Shown: in pieces, positions 1-10,645 of the stretch | Position numbering within the stretch: position 1 is the first letter of the stretch | Layout: the number at the start of each line of letters is the position of its first letter | Assembly: GCA_028752905.1 (NCBI GenBank) | Contig: JAQNBH010000009.1 | Coordinates: forward strand, 31,601,442-31,665,441 | DNA from: Cladorhizidae sp. MBARI D1340-BT2 | Taxonomy: Eukaryota > Porifera > Demospongiae > Poecilosclerida > Cladorhizidae | Direction: 5' to 3' | Length of the DNA stretch: 64,000 nt | The notes under the pieces: model-generated | The model's input: only the letters and a program-made list of their open reading frames with translations | What the model was told of the DNA's origin: nothing | Databases searched by the model: none | Translations under genes and position numbers: made by a program

Positions 1-1229
1 AGTTATCATATATAACCTCTTATTAATAAGATAATTAATTGATTCTCTTATAACCTCTATTAATAAGATAATTAATTGATTCTCTTTTATAATCTCTATT
101 AATAAGATAATTAACTGCTTCTCTTATATAACCTATTAATAAGATAATTAACTGCTTCTCTTATATAACCTATTAATAAGATAATTAAAATTTAATAAGA
201 TAATTAACTGCTTCTCCTATATAACCTCTATTAATAAGATAATTAACTGCTTCTCTTATATAACCTCTATTAATAAGATAATTAACTGCTTCTCTTATAT
301 AATCAGATAATTAACTGCTTCTCTTATATAACCAGATAATTAACTGCTTCTCTTATATAACCTCTATTAATAAGATAATTAACTGCTTCTCTTATTAACC
401 TCTATTAATAAGATAATTAACTGCTTCTCTTATATAACCTCTATTAATAATATAATTAAATTTTAATAAGATAATTAACTGCTTCTCTTATATAATCTCT
501 ATTAATAAGATAATTAACTGCTTCTCTTATATAACCTCTATTAATAATATAATTAAATTTTAATAAGATAATTAACTGCTTCTCTTATATAATCTCTATT
601 AATAAGATAATTAACTGCTTCTCTTATATAACCTCTATTAATAAGATAATTAACTGCTTCTCTTATTAACCTCTATTAATAAGATAATTAACTGCTTCTC
701 TTATTAACCTCTATTAATAAGATAATGTAACTGCTTCTCTTATATAACCTCTATTAATAATATAATTAAATTTTAATAAGATAATTAACTGCTTCTCTTA
801 TATAATCTCTGTTAATAAGATAATTAACTGCTTCTCTTATATAACCTCTATTAATAAGATAATTAACTGCTTCTCTTATTAACCTCTTAAATAATCTCTA
901 TTAATAAGATAATTAACTGCTTCTCTTATATAACCAGATCATTAACTGCTTCTCTTATATAACCTCTATTAATAAGATAATTAACTGCTTCTCTTATTAA
1001 CCTCTATTAATAAGATAATTAACTGCTTCTCTTATATAACCTCTATTAATAATATAATTAAATTTTAATAAGATAATTAACTGCTTCTCTTATATAATCT
1101 CTATTAATAAGATAATTAACTGCTTCTCTTATTAACCTCTATTAATAAGATAATTAACTGCTTCTCTTATATAACCTCTATTAATAAGATAATTAACTGC
1201 TTCTCTTATATAACCTCTATTAATAAGAT
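1..1229. repeat. AT-rich tandem array, about 39-bp unit
   Basis: Roughly thirty copies of a unit built from CTCTATTAATAAGATAATTA followed by ACTGCTTCTCTTATATAAC. Some copies lack the TATA part, and a variant carries AATTAAATTTTAATAAG in place of the spacer. The variant recurs at about 440-475, 545-560, 760-780 and 1045-1070, which suggests that blocks of several units were duplicated together. The array is already under way at base 1, so its true start lies outside the window. No coding potential. Confidence 0.95.
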
Positions 1230-1336
1230 GCTTTTTTATTGCAGTGAAACGAATTGTCAAAACAATTATCCATAATTTTTTTTATCCACTTCGAAATATT
1301 ACTATATATACTCCCAATCCCAAAATGCTTTCTTGA

Positions 1337-1382
1337 AGAATTCTACTCACGCAATAAAATAAAAAATTGTGAGTAGAATTCT
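1337..1382. repeat. 14-bp perfect inverted repeat (hairpin)
   Basis: AGAATTCTACTCAC at 1337-1350 is repeated as its reverse complement at 1369-1382, with an 18-base A/T-rich loop. It lies between two tandem arrays. It could be the end of a small inverted-repeat transposon, but no partner or target duplication was seen. Confidence 0.6.
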
Positions 1383-1396
1383 ACAGGAGACCCGCA

Positions 1397-1996
1397 AAAT
1401 GGATGTAGGGTTATGTACTGTGTCCTAGTGCCTGCCATGGGTCAGGCTATCAGCTGTAGATGGATGTAGGGTTATGTACTGTGGCCTAGTGCCTACCATG
1501 GGTCAGGCGGTCAGCTGTATGTATGTAGGGTTATGTACTGTGGCCTAGTGCCTACCATGGGTCAGGCTGTCAGATGTAGATGGATGGTAGGGTTATGTAC
1601 TGTCTAGTGCCTACCATGGGTCAGGCTGTCAGCTGTAGATTGGATGTAGGGTTATGTACTGTCTAGTGCCTACCATGGGTCAGGCTGTCAGCTGTAGATG
1701 GATGTAGGGTTATGTACTGTGGCCTAGTGCCTGCCATGGGTCAGGCTGTCAGCTGTAGATGGATGTAGGGTTATGTACTGTGGCCTAGTGCCTGCCATGG
1801 GTCAGGCTGTCAGCTGTAGATGGATGCAGGGTTATGTACTGTCTAGTGCCTACCATGGGTCAGGCTGTCAGCTGTAGATGGATGTAGGGTTATGTACTGT
1901 GGCCTAGTGCCTGCCATGGGTCAGGCTGTCAGCTGTAGATGGATGCAGGGTTATGTACTGTCTAGTGCCTGCCATGGGTCAGGCTGTCAGCTGTAG
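1397..1996. repeat. 61-bp minisatellite, about 10 copies
   Basis: Unit begins ATGGATGTAGGGTTATGTAC and ends in GGGTCAGGCTGTCAGCTGTA. Copies differ by a GGC deletion (TGTGGCCTAG against TGTCTAG) and by CTGCC/CTACC changes. The array ends sharply at about 1996, where an unrelated repeat starts. Confidence 0.95.
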
Positions 1997-2084
1997 TGGA
2001 GTGAAACATTGAAGTACCGGAGGGGCCCCCCGAAGTGCCTAAAAACCCAGGAGCCTGGCCATAGGTTAATATGGCCCTGGCTCT

Positions 2085-2285
2085 CCTTTCACTACCTACC
2101 TTTGTGAAGGATTCAAGGCACACTCAAATTTTTAATGGTCAACACCAGCTGAAGACACTTTATAATACTAAGAAGTTGCTAAAGTGAGTTTTAGCTGAGA
2201 TATAGACTTTGTTTTTTGGGGGGATATAGACTCTGTTTTTTGGGGCCGCTATTTTAAAATAGGGGTCAAATAAAATAGGGGTCAA
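2085..2285. repeat. dispersed repeat family A, copy 1
   Basis: Shares an ordered set of blocks with 2314-2515 and 14036-14245: a GTGAAGG-type segment, then AAAGTGAGTTTTAGCTGAG, then TATTTTAAAATAGGGGTCAAA. Copies have diverged and contain short indels, as expected of an old interspersed element. No protein match was recognised, so it may be a non-autonomous element. Confidence 0.6.
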
Positions 2286-2290
2286 ATACA

Positions 2291-2313
2291 CCCCCCCCCC
2301 CCCCCCCCCCCCC
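2291..2313. repeat. poly-C tract (23 C)
   Basis: An uninterrupted run of 23 cytosines between two copies of dispersed repeat A. A second homopolymer, 13 G, lies at 2603-2615. Such tracts are prone to length error in assembly. Confidence 0.95.
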
Positions 2314-2515
2314 AATAGACGCAAGTCCTAAAGATGAATTTTATGGGTTTTGGGGGGGCTTGTTACCCTTGTGAAGGGGTCAAGGTACATTGGAAGTGTT
2401 AAAATTGGATCAAGTTTACCTTTATGATCTAAGAAGCTGCCAAAGTGAGTTTCAGCTGAGATATAATAAATTTTTCACCATTGTCAAACCAATATAGCGA
2501 GTGATACGTCAAGCT
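2314..2515. repeat. dispersed repeat family A, copy 2
   Basis: Second copy of the family, directly after the poly-C run. It contains GCCAAAGTGAGTTTCAGCTG and GTCAAACCAATATAG, both of which recur in the copy at 14036-14245. The stretch that follows, 2516-3360, holds no gene I can support; its short open frames have no recognisable domain. Confidence 0.6.
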
Positions 2516-3359
2516 TGTGTCCTGTTTGCATGTCTGTATGTTTGTTCATTACACTTGAAAACTAGCAGGAATAGATCCCACAAACTAGAATCAGCAAAAC
2601 CAGGGGGGGGGGGGGTTTAGGTGGGGGGAAATGTTGATTTTCAAAAAAAAATTGACTCCAAGTTCCTGGAAGCTACTGTCGCCATAATGGCATGGCACTT
2701 GTGATCATCGGCCATTTTGTTTAGGTTCAAGTTTAAGTTCAAGTACATGACAATGGAAGCAAATATATGCGTGTAAAGTTACAAAGGGAAGGAAAAAACA
2801 TGTACAAAGTGTTCTCTGAAAATAACTTCCATAATTTGTATATTACAATCAATCTCTCCAGCCATGACTTTGTCCAGCTGGGCCATGTCCACTTCCAGTT
2901 TTCCCCCTGTGGTGATTTACTACAGTGCACAATGGGCAGACAATCTTGCCACGTTTATGGTGTCCAAGTAGTCAGAACAGTGCCTCGAGGCTCCTAGTAT
3001 GTCGCTATCCTCTCTTTAATTAAGGCCAACCAGCCGGCCTAGCAGATGGTCTTTTTTATCAGAGGCGCTCTCTACACACCTTGCTAGTGTCGTCTCCCTG
3101 TCCAACTTCCTCACCCCCTTCCTTCACCTCTTTCAAGCTGGCCTCATTGTCTGCTTCATTCAGATTGTTGTCAACAACCTTTGTCCCAAACCACTCCTCC
3201 TCCAGCTCTCTGTGCTCCTTATAATCAAATCCACCTCATCCACAACACTAAACATTACCCCCATACCATCCTTCTGCATCTCCTTTCAACATATGCTTCG
3301 GGAATTCAAGCTTCCTACCAAAGACCAGTGATCTTGCAGACACCAGTACATGCTGCACT

Positions 3360-5240
3360 GTTGGAAAAATGCTTTGGCCATCAGACATAAAGCAATCAAA
3401 CTTCCTTAAAGTGCATCTGTAAGTTCCTAGTTCTCACATCCATGAAGGACAGACACAACATGTTTGGATATTCTATCTGGTGATAGGGGACTGAAATCTC
3501 CCTGAAATGCACCAAGATTTCCCAAGAAGCTTTCCATGCTTTCCCTAATTATGTTCTCCTCTGTGGCCCTAACTACCAGATCACCACTCCACCAATATCC
3601 TGAGCATTTCCTGGCATAACTTCCCAAGACTTCATGGCTGGAAGCTTCTACTTTCCTTCTTGCTTTGTCAAAAACTACCTCGCATTTCTGTGGGTTCAGC
3701 TTCAGTAGCTAAATGGTCATATGCAAACTTCTTCACCAGCTGACCGGTCCTCCCCCTATATTCAAGGCTAGTTTGCGAATATTGTCAGCATATAGGAAAC
3801 CACATGAATACAAGTCATTTACAAATAAACCAAGCCATGATACTGTTTCAGCAAGGGATCCATGAACACCAGGAAGAGTGTTGGAGAGGGATCCATGAAC
3901 ATCAGGAAGAGTGTTGAGAGGGATCCATGAACACCAGGAAGAGTGTTGGAGAGGGATCCATGAACACCAGGAAGAGTGTTGGAGAGGGATCCATGAACAC
4001 CAGGAAGAGTGTCAGAGAGGGATCCATGAACACCAGGAAGAGTGTTGGAGATGGATATGAACACCAGGAAGAGTGTTGGAGAGGGATCCATGAACACCAG
4101 GAAGAGTGTCGGAGAGGGATCCATGAACAGCAGGAAGAGTGTTGGAGAGGGTTCCATGAACACCAGGAAGAGTGTTGGAGAGAGATCCATGAACATCAGG
4201 AAGAGTGTCGGAGAGGGATCCATGAACACCAGGAAGAGTGTTGGAGAGGGATATGAACACCAGGAAGAGTGTTGGAGAGGGATCCATGAACACCAGGAAG
4301 AGTGTTGGAGAGGGAGCCATGAACACCAGGAAGAGTGTTGGAGAGGGATCCATGAACACCAGGAAGAGTGTCGGAGAGGGATCCATGAACAGCAGGAAGA
4401 GTGTTGGAGAGGGTTCCATGAACACCAGGAAGAGTGTTGGAGAGAGATCCATGAACATCAGGAAGAGTGTCGGAGAGGGATCCATGAACACCAGGAAGAG
4501 TGTTGGAGAGGGATCGATGAACAGCAGGAAGAGTGTTGGATAGGGTTCCATGAACACCAGGAAGAGTGTCGGAGAGGGATCCATGAACAGCAGGAAGAGT
4601 GTTGGAGAGGGATCGATGAACAGCAGGAAGAGTGTTGGATAGGGTTCCATGAACACCAGGAAGAGTGTCGGAGAGGGATCCATGAACAGCAGGAAGAGTG
4701 TTCGAGAGGGATCAATGATGAGTATTGGAGAAAGAACTGATCCTTGCTTCACCCCCCTCACCCCCCCCCTTCCCCCACACACCCCACCTACACACACAGC
4801 CTTCAACAAAGCTGTCCGACAACTTTCCCTCGCAATTCTGCAAACGGCACCATCAGACCAACTTCTCATCAAGTGCCACGTGCCACAACTTTCTGTTCAA
4901 ACCTGCCTTGAATAGCTTCTCCAATATATAGTACTGGATATTCTACAGAATCAAATGCTTTTCTCAGATGGCATAGGCACGTTTGAACAACGCTCTCCTC
5001 TGTCATGATTCTGGAAATAACTTCCTGTGTCGCAAAGATGGCATCGCACATGAAGTTTTCTGGACATAGGAGGTCTAGTTTATGTGAGGGATTCCAACTT
5101 CCCAAGGGGTGGTTGCATTCTCTCCAAGGTTGCATTTTCCAAGACTTCCGCTATCATTCAAGATATAGTCACATCTCTTTGGTACTTGTCAACTTTGAGG
5201 GATGGGACTGTTACTGCTCTCTTTGGACAGACTTCCTTGA
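3360..5240 (-). mobile_element. decayed LINE (non-LTR retrotransposon) reverse transcriptase
   Basis: Read on the minus strand from about 5240 downward, shifting frames spell a LINE reverse transcriptase in the correct order. GIPHINQTSY comes first, then AIFATQEVISRIM, then LRKAFDSVEYPVL (palm motif A region) near 4935-5050. GVKQGSVLSPIL (motif B) follows near 4760, MDPLLKQ near 3850, and YADNIRKLA (the YADD motif C) near 3780. Downstream come LKLNPQKCEVVF, GYWWSGDL, GAFQGDFSPLS and KHFSNSAA, which fit the thumb and 3' part of such elements. The catalytic positions are damaged (YADN instead of YADD; His in place of the first Asp of the motif A DLxKAFD), there are several frameshifts and stops, and a minisatellite interrupts motif B. 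This is a dead copy. The 5' endonuclease part is not seen here. Confidence 0.8.
3849..4735. repeat. 33-bp minisatellite derived from the reverse transcriptase ORF
   Basis: About 27 copies of a 33-bp unit (GGATCCATGAACACCAGGAA then GAGTGTTGGAGAG on the plus strand). On the minus strand each unit encodes SPTLFLVFMDP, which is the segment normally found once after the QGSVLSP motif of the surrounding LINE. The array runs from that motif into MDPLLKQ without loss of frame. Variant copies (CAGCAGG for CACCAGG, CGGAGAG for TGGAGAG, GATATGAAC deletions) recur in the same order around 4100 and 4380, so multi-unit blocks were copied. Long open frames on both strands are artefacts of the 33-bp period. 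Confidence 0.9.
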
Positions 5241-5289
5241 GATGGAGTCAATCCCATACCTAAAGCCACAAAGAGAGTTAGGGCTTACC

Positions 5290-6150
5290 TGGAACTCTCC
5301 CTGCACACTTATACGGTTAGGAGGAATGGCAGGTACTTACAGAATCCGTAAAGTGTCAAGGGAATCCATGGCAAGAATCCAGCAGTTGGCAGTTGGCCTG
5401 GCAGTGCCAAAAGGGGATAAATTGGATGTGGGTACCAAACAATGTATAAGTTGTTCGATACTAGTTATATATACATTAATTATTCATGAGATGCTGTAAA
5501 ATATGCATAATTCTGTTGTTTTTTGTCTTCTGCAGGTAATCTTAGTACCAAATGACAGCTTATATCATAAGCTTCAATGGTATAGTCCATGATGGATTTA
5601 GAGGGTGTCTTCCCCCCAAAAAATCCAAGATGTTACTATCTACCACTTGCCATTTAAGGATTTTCTAGACGTCTATGTTAGGAGTGCGGTATTTGTCACT
5701 TCACTACCAACATAAGGGAGCCTTACATATGATGTATTACAAGTGCCTTGTTGCTTAAAAAGAAATTTGATCCACTCGTAACAACAAGTACAGATGATAT
5801 TAACAAAGTAACATTTAGTTATCATTTTAGAGAGATTTTTTTTTTAATTGTCTAAAGTCAAGGAAAATTCTAACTACCTGAAGACACCCACTAAACCATC
5901 ATGGAGTGTACCACTGGAAAGCTTATAATATAAGATTCCACTTGGTACTAAGATTGCCTGCAGAAGACAAAAAAACAACGAACTCCCCCTTGTACTGCTT
6001 AAGCGGTTAGGGGAAATGGCAGGATCCATAAAGTATCATGAAAATCCATGGTGAAGGTCTAGCAGTTACCAGCCAACCTGACACTGCAAAAAGGGGTATG
6101 GGAACCAAACCATATGTAAGTAGTCATGATACCAGAGTTGATGTTTTATC
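5290..6150. repeat. compound direct and inverted repeat
   Basis: Two kinds of duplication overlap. The segments 5291-5470 and 5981-6150 are diverged direct repeats (GGTTAGGAGGAATGGCAGG against GGTTAGGGGAAATGGCAGG, then AATCCATGG, CAGCAGTT, GGTACCAAAC). Between them, 5508-5625 and about 5875-5985 are inverted repeats: TTTTTGTCTTCTGCAGGTAA in the first arm pairs with TTGCCTGCAGAAGACAAAAA in the second, and the match continues through TCTTAGTACCAA and CCATGATGG. The loop is about 250 bases. No protein is apparent. It could be a foldback element or a nested duplication. Confidence 0.7.
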
Positions 6151-6239
6151 ATCAGGATTGAGTCTAGCCTGCACACGCTGTATTATATGCAGAGCAACTG
6201 ACATGCTCAATTTGGTATATATTCGTGTTTAGAGTTCTT

Positions 6240-6455
6240 TCTCCAGGAGACTGTTATCAAGTCCAAAGGAGACTGTAGCTGACCCTCTTCAAGAACACCT
6301 GGTGTTTAGATGGTGGGATTCTCATGTGCCACTCTACCAAGTCCTTGAAGGAGAGTGCAGCTGACCCTCTTCAAGAACACTTGGTGTTTAGATGGTGGAA
6401 TTCTCCTGTGCTAATTTACTAAGATTTTGAAGAGTAGTGTAGCTGACCCTACATG
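6240..6455. repeat. short tandem duplication, about 92-bp unit
   Basis: GTAGCTGACCCTCTTCAAGA followed by ACACCTGGTGTTTAGATGGTG occurs twice, at about 6275 and 6367, and a partial third copy starts at about 6440. The rest of 6150-6760 shows nothing else recognisable. Confidence 0.7.
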
Positions 6456-6767
6456 CATCCAATCAACAATAGCAACAGGTTATGGTATGTGCTGATTTTT
6501 GTGTGTTAGAAAACGTGTGCACATGGATCAGTATCAAGACGTGGCATGTGCTGATATGTGGGTAGTAGCCAAAATAATAAAAACTCTTCAGTATGACTCC
6601 GTGCAGTCGGCTACCACTCAACTATACGCAAAAAAACAACTGATATGTTTAAAAAAAGGAAAGAAACAAGACTGCACCCATGTGGACCACAAATGACCCT
6701 TTACCATTTAAAATCACTTTTTATATTTTTTGTGGTAGCTTGTTGTCTACTGGCATCCTTCTTTCAA

Positions 6768-6840
6768 AGGCTAGAGCATCTACAGCCCAAACGTCGAGCG
6801 AGTAAATTTTAAGTTGATTATCGAGAAAGTTGTTGTGTTG
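6768..6840. repeat. dispersed short repeat family B, copy 1
   Basis: Contains GGCTAGAGC, then an AAACGTCGAGCGAGTAAATT-type core, then AAGTTGATTATCGAGAAAG. Related sequences lie at about 46935-47000 and 61780-61840, so this is an interspersed family, possibly the tail of a SINE or LINE. Function unknown. Confidence 0.5.
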
Positions 6841-6956
6841 TTTGTTTTTGAATGGTATATATAATTATATAGCAGTTCACTGTCACCTGAAACCCAATCG
6901 GTGCAGCCTGCAATCACTTGATCTCTTCTCTGTAAATCCCCATATGCAGCCATACT

Positions 6957-7064
6957 ACTCACACACACACACACAAAATGCACACACAAACATGCGTATG
7001 CACATACACCCTCATGTACACACACATGTACACACACACACACACACACCCACACACACACACA
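6957..7064. repeat. CA microsatellite
   Basis: An imperfect (CA)n tract with ATG interruptions. Open frames across it (His/Thr repeats on plus, Val/Cys repeats on minus) are artefacts. Confidence 0.95.
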
Positions 7065-7439
7065 GGAATGGTTTATGCAGGTGCATGAGTCCCCTTACCT
7101 TAACATTTTTTTCACTACAACATTCCAGGTTGATGAAGCACTAGTTAGTGATGCAGTGATGCACCCAACAGTTGTTTGTGTATTCTCCCAGAACAGAACT
7201 GCCATTCCCTGTATTGCCATGTTGGAGCCACTGTAAGCAGGGCCAGATCCACAGGGAGATGTTATTAGCAGCTGCTTCTGATAGGAACAGTGTGTGCGAG
7301 ATAATTCTATATAGAACACCAAAAAAGTATTTTTCATTTTAATTTAAAAAAAATTATTATTGCTCCTGACATTTTTGTTTTTAGAGCATATTTTGGTGAA
7401 ATTAATGACCTCAGCCCTGTGTGCTGTGCGTAGAGGCAA

Positions 7440-8324
7440 GATAAGAGGTCAAATTTCAAATGTGATCTATATATATATATATTATATATATATAGTGATC
7501 AGGTGGATTCATTAATAGAGCTTATTTCACAAATAATTATGTCATGTGAAGGAGAGACCTTGTGTATAGGACTAATGAAGCACTAGTTAATGGCTCCTTG
7601 AATGGGCTACACTACACTGACCTGTGACTTTTAGGTCCCTGAAGTGGCGGCACTACTCTGGCACAGCAGGATCACAAAAGGTTTAAGAGCAAACATTTCA
7701 GAATAACTGACTCAAACATTTGAATAACTGACTCCATCCAGGTATATTTGTCATACCAATGAATATAATTAATCTGGATCCCTGTGTACGGATGCCAACA
7801 GTTGTCCAACAAGAAAGTCAAACATCAAAGTTTGATGCCACACAACTTGGATGGTATGAAACTCCACTCTGTGGATGCAGCTGTAGATGCATTATGGTTG
7901 AGGAAATCAAACTATCAAGAACCATCAACATTGTGAGCACCAGTAGAACAGTAATTGAAGTGATTGTCCAAGCAATTCATTATGTATTTATTTCATAACA
8001 AAAATAATGTGAATTTTGGAGCATTTGGATCATCTATTCTGATCTGATTGAAACAATCAGCTCTCGCGGAACTATGTTTAATGATCAACCATAATAATGT
8101 TACATGGACGTGCACAGATCATCATGATCTAAATCTGAAATGTTCAGTCTTCTCATTATGCAATTTAAAAAATTTTTAAGGAAGCAATAAGTAAAGTAGT
8201 TTTACTATATTATATATGCTACAGAGATATGCTACAGAGAAGACTAAATAGCTTCGATTAGTGAACAGGAATCTCGTATTAGCTTTCCTGGTATGTACCA
8301 ACTGTAAAAGTAGCTCACAGCCTC
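7440..8324. other. intergenic stretch, no gene recognised
   Basis: A (TA)n tract lies at about 7469-7495. Two similar phrases, GATGAAGCACTAGTTAGTGA at about 7130 and AATGAAGCACTAGTTAATGG at about 7577, hint at another diverged duplication. No open frame here carries a domain I recognise. Confidence 0.5.
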
Positions 8325-9285
8325 TTAACCCTCTCACTGGCATAAGCGACTTAAGTCGCGAAAACGGATTAACCGCGACGAAACAATTCATAAAAAAGTA
8401 ACCGTTCGCGGTATTAACTTCAAAAATTGTACGAATATGCCATAAGCATGCCTCTAATATACCCCTGAATATCAGGAAAATACGGAATGAGGAAAGGGAA
8501 GTAAACATGCCAGCAAACATCACTTCCGGTTAATTCCCGGTCTCGAAGAAGAAATGGCGACTTGCTTTAGAGTAGAGACAAAGCGTTAGACTTCCTATTT
8601 GAGGATGACTTCGGCCTGTCCGAGATTGACATTAGTGAAGGAGAGGAAGAAAGTGCCTGTGCTTACCTGGGAAGTGGCGTAGTTGACAGTGATGCTATGG
8701 TAGCTATAACAGAAGCTGTTGGCACCGACCACGAAGCAAGTTTTCAAAGTATAGATCGCCCTACTCTGCCAAGCGAAGCTTCAGACGATAGCGATGGTCA
8801 TGAAGACTTCCCCCAAGGTAAGAATAGATAAAGAGTTGTATAGTAAAGCCTAGTAACTAGCATAATAGTAAGAACTATTTCTCCTGGGAAGGTAGTTTCA
8901 CTCATGGAGCTGCAGGAGGAGGATGAGGAAGCAGCAGAGGAGAAGACAGGGGTGGAGGAGAGGTTATTTTACAAACAGTTGTTGTTGTTGACCAAAAGTT
9001 GACCAGCTAACATTGCTGGTTTCATGTGTAATATGAAATTGAGATGATATAAACCCGATATAAACCCTTTTATTTTACTTCCTGTCTCTTATAACAATAT
9101 TCACATTTCTGTGGTTTGTTGCTAAGCAACAAAAATTTAACATAACGTCCCTTCATGCATCAGCTATCACCTGATATATAGTTGTTGGGTACTTGTCTTC
9201 ATAAGGTCCTCTATAAAAAATATTATGTGAAATTGTGTCAATTTTTGTAAAATGTCCTCCGTAAATCTGCCAGTGAAAGGGTTAA
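8325..9285 (+). mobile_element. piggyBac-type element, internally deleted
   Basis: The ends are TTAACCCTCTCACTGGCA at 8325 and TGCCAGTGAAAGGGTTAA ending at 9285. They are inverted repeats with one mismatch, each flanked by the TTAA target site that piggyBac elements duplicate. The element is about 950 bp between the TTAA sites, too short for a full transposase. It keeps one coding piece near the left end (about 8570-8817), described separately. It lies just beyond the last C2 exon of the minus-strand gene. Probably immobile without a helper transposase. Confidence 0.8.
8570..8817 (+). pseudogene. acidic N-terminal fragment of a piggyBac transposase
   Basis: An open frame reads LDFLFEDDFGLSEIDISEGE and later SDDSDGHEDFPQ. 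It is rich in Asp, Glu and Ser, as in the N-terminal tails of piggyBac transposases. It ends at a good splice donor (AAG then GTAAGA at 8818). No ATG lies in the same frame upstream; the ATG at 8554 is in another frame that stops after 11 codons. The catalytic DDD domain is absent. Assignment rests mostly on the surrounding TTAA-flanked inverted repeats. Confidence 0.5.
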
Positions 9286-9349
9286 ATGACATGAAATAAT
9301 TTCACTGATTATTTTAAACAAGAAGTAGCTAGTTCAGATTTACAATATA

Positions 9350-9355
9350 TTTAAT
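9350..9355 (-). promoter_or_regulatory. possible polyadenylation signal (ATTAAA)
   Basis: ATTAAA on the minus strand, about 22 bases after the stop codon of the C2 exon at 9378-9599. It is a known variant of AATAAA. With no transcript data this is only a candidate. Confidence 0.25.
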
Positions 9356-9377
9356 AGTTAGATAGACATAATGAAAG

Positions 9378-9599
9378 TCATTTTTTTCTTTTCAAAGAGT
9401 TGGAACTGGACAGCGGTGCTTCCATGGCATACCAGTCCTGTAACACTTCTTCAGGATTGCTCACAAATCTCATCCAGTAAGAAAATGAGTTGAAGTGGAC
9501 TTCACTCAGCAGTTTGTCCTTGAAGGAACGGTGTTCCCACAAACCAACCACCAGACTGGAATAGCTGAGTTCACAGAGAGCAGCTGGGATGAACAATTC
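9378..9599 (-). CDS. last exon of a C2-domain protein, probably the rabphilin-like gene
   Basis: Begins after a TTTTGGCAG acceptor and runs 73 codons to a TGA at 9380-9378. It reads ELFIPAALCELSYSSLVVGL, then WEHRSFKDKLLSEV, then PEEVLQDWYAMEAPL. This matches the second half of C2B domains of rabphilin and synaptotagmin-like proteins: the strand before calcium loop 3 (usually VWDYD, here LWEHR), the GGV/GEV strand, and the late EE-x-L-x-W helix. The loop-3 aspartates are missing, so this C2 should not bind calcium. Its acceptor is in phase 0. Placement as the end of the gene whose C2B begins at 46642-46491 is an inference from strand, domain half and order. One exon joining the two halves was not found. 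Confidence 0.6.
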   Translation of the reverse strand, partial: ELFIPAALCELSYSSLVVGLWEHRSFKDKLLSEVHFNSFSYWMRFVSNPEEVLQDWYAMEAPLSSSNSLKRKK

Positions 9600-9669
9600 C
9601 TGCCAAAATATAGAAATTTAGTGCACGTAAAAAACTATATATTGAATAGTCCAAAACAATTGATCTGTT

Positions 9670-9972
9670 GATGCACAAAAAAAACCTATATCTATTAATA
9701 TAATGGACTTAATATAATGGACACTAAGACCCTATATCTATTAATATAATGGACACTAAGACCCTATATCTATTAATATAATGGACACTAAGACCCTATA
9801 TCTATTAATATAATGGACACTAAGACCCTATATCTATTAATATAATGGATACTAAGACCCTATATCTATTAATATAATGGACACTAAGACCCTATATCTA
9901 TTAATATAATGGACACTAAGACCCTATATCTATTAATAGAATGGACACTAAGACCCTATATCTATTAATAGA
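9670..9972. repeat. 32-bp minisatellite, about 9 copies
   Basis: Unit TATCTATTAATATAATGGAC plus ACTAAGACCCTA. It lies directly upstream, in gene sense, of the C2 exon. The first copy is truncated. Confidence 0.95.
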
Positions 9973-10340
9973 ATATTGGTCTTCACTGATAAAGGATCCT
10001 ATTGGTAAATTCTCACTTAATTTTCATTAAAAATTTTTTTTGTCTTGTTTCGTTTCTCTAGTCAAGAAGCCACCTACAAGCAGTGTAACTAACTAATCAT
10101 AGATTCCATAAAGTAGACACATGTGCCATGTATTCATCTATATGTATTTTTTTAATTGAAGTTCACTATTTAAGCGAGTCTATGATGTCGATGACCTTTT
10201 CCTGACTTTAGGTTATTTTAGGATTAGTGCTGAATCAAACGGATTAGTCACGTGATGGAGTCTTCTGGTAGCAAAGTTATGATGAATGGCCATATTATAC
10301 ACAAGTTATGTGCGGGGAGGGGAGTAGATAAATAGGTCAA

Positions 10341-10645
10341 CAAGATACACACAGATGCACAGATAGATACATAGATACATAGATACATAGATACACACAG
10401 ATAGATCGATAGATACACATATATACACAGATAGATAGATATATACACAGATAGATAGATACATAGTTACACAGATAGATACATAGATACACAGATAGAT
10501 AGATATATACACAGATAGATAGATAGATACAGATATATACACAGATAGATAGATAGATACACAGATAGATAGATAGACACAGATACACAGATAGATACAT
10601 AGATAGATACATAGATATACAGATAGATAGATAGATACACAGATA
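10341..10645. repeat. GATA/CACAGATA microsatellite, left half
   Basis: An irregular mix of GATA, CATAGATA and CACAGATAGATA units. The same repeat resumes at 13437, on the far side of the hAT element, so the two halves were one tract before insertion. Long open frames across it (YLSIYLCIY-type on minus) are not genes. Confidence 0.95.

Noticed and set aside
4042..4740. 232-codon plus-strand frame rich in EHQEECWRGIH
   Set aside because: Artefact of the 33-bp period. The minus strand carries the ancestral LINE coding sense.
10050..10077. Candidate linking exon for C2B (acceptor CTTGTAG followed by GTGGCTTCTTGAC on the minus strand)
   Set aside because: The phase fits and would give WWLLD after exon 13, but an in-frame TAG follows and no KTxNPxF-like motif is present.
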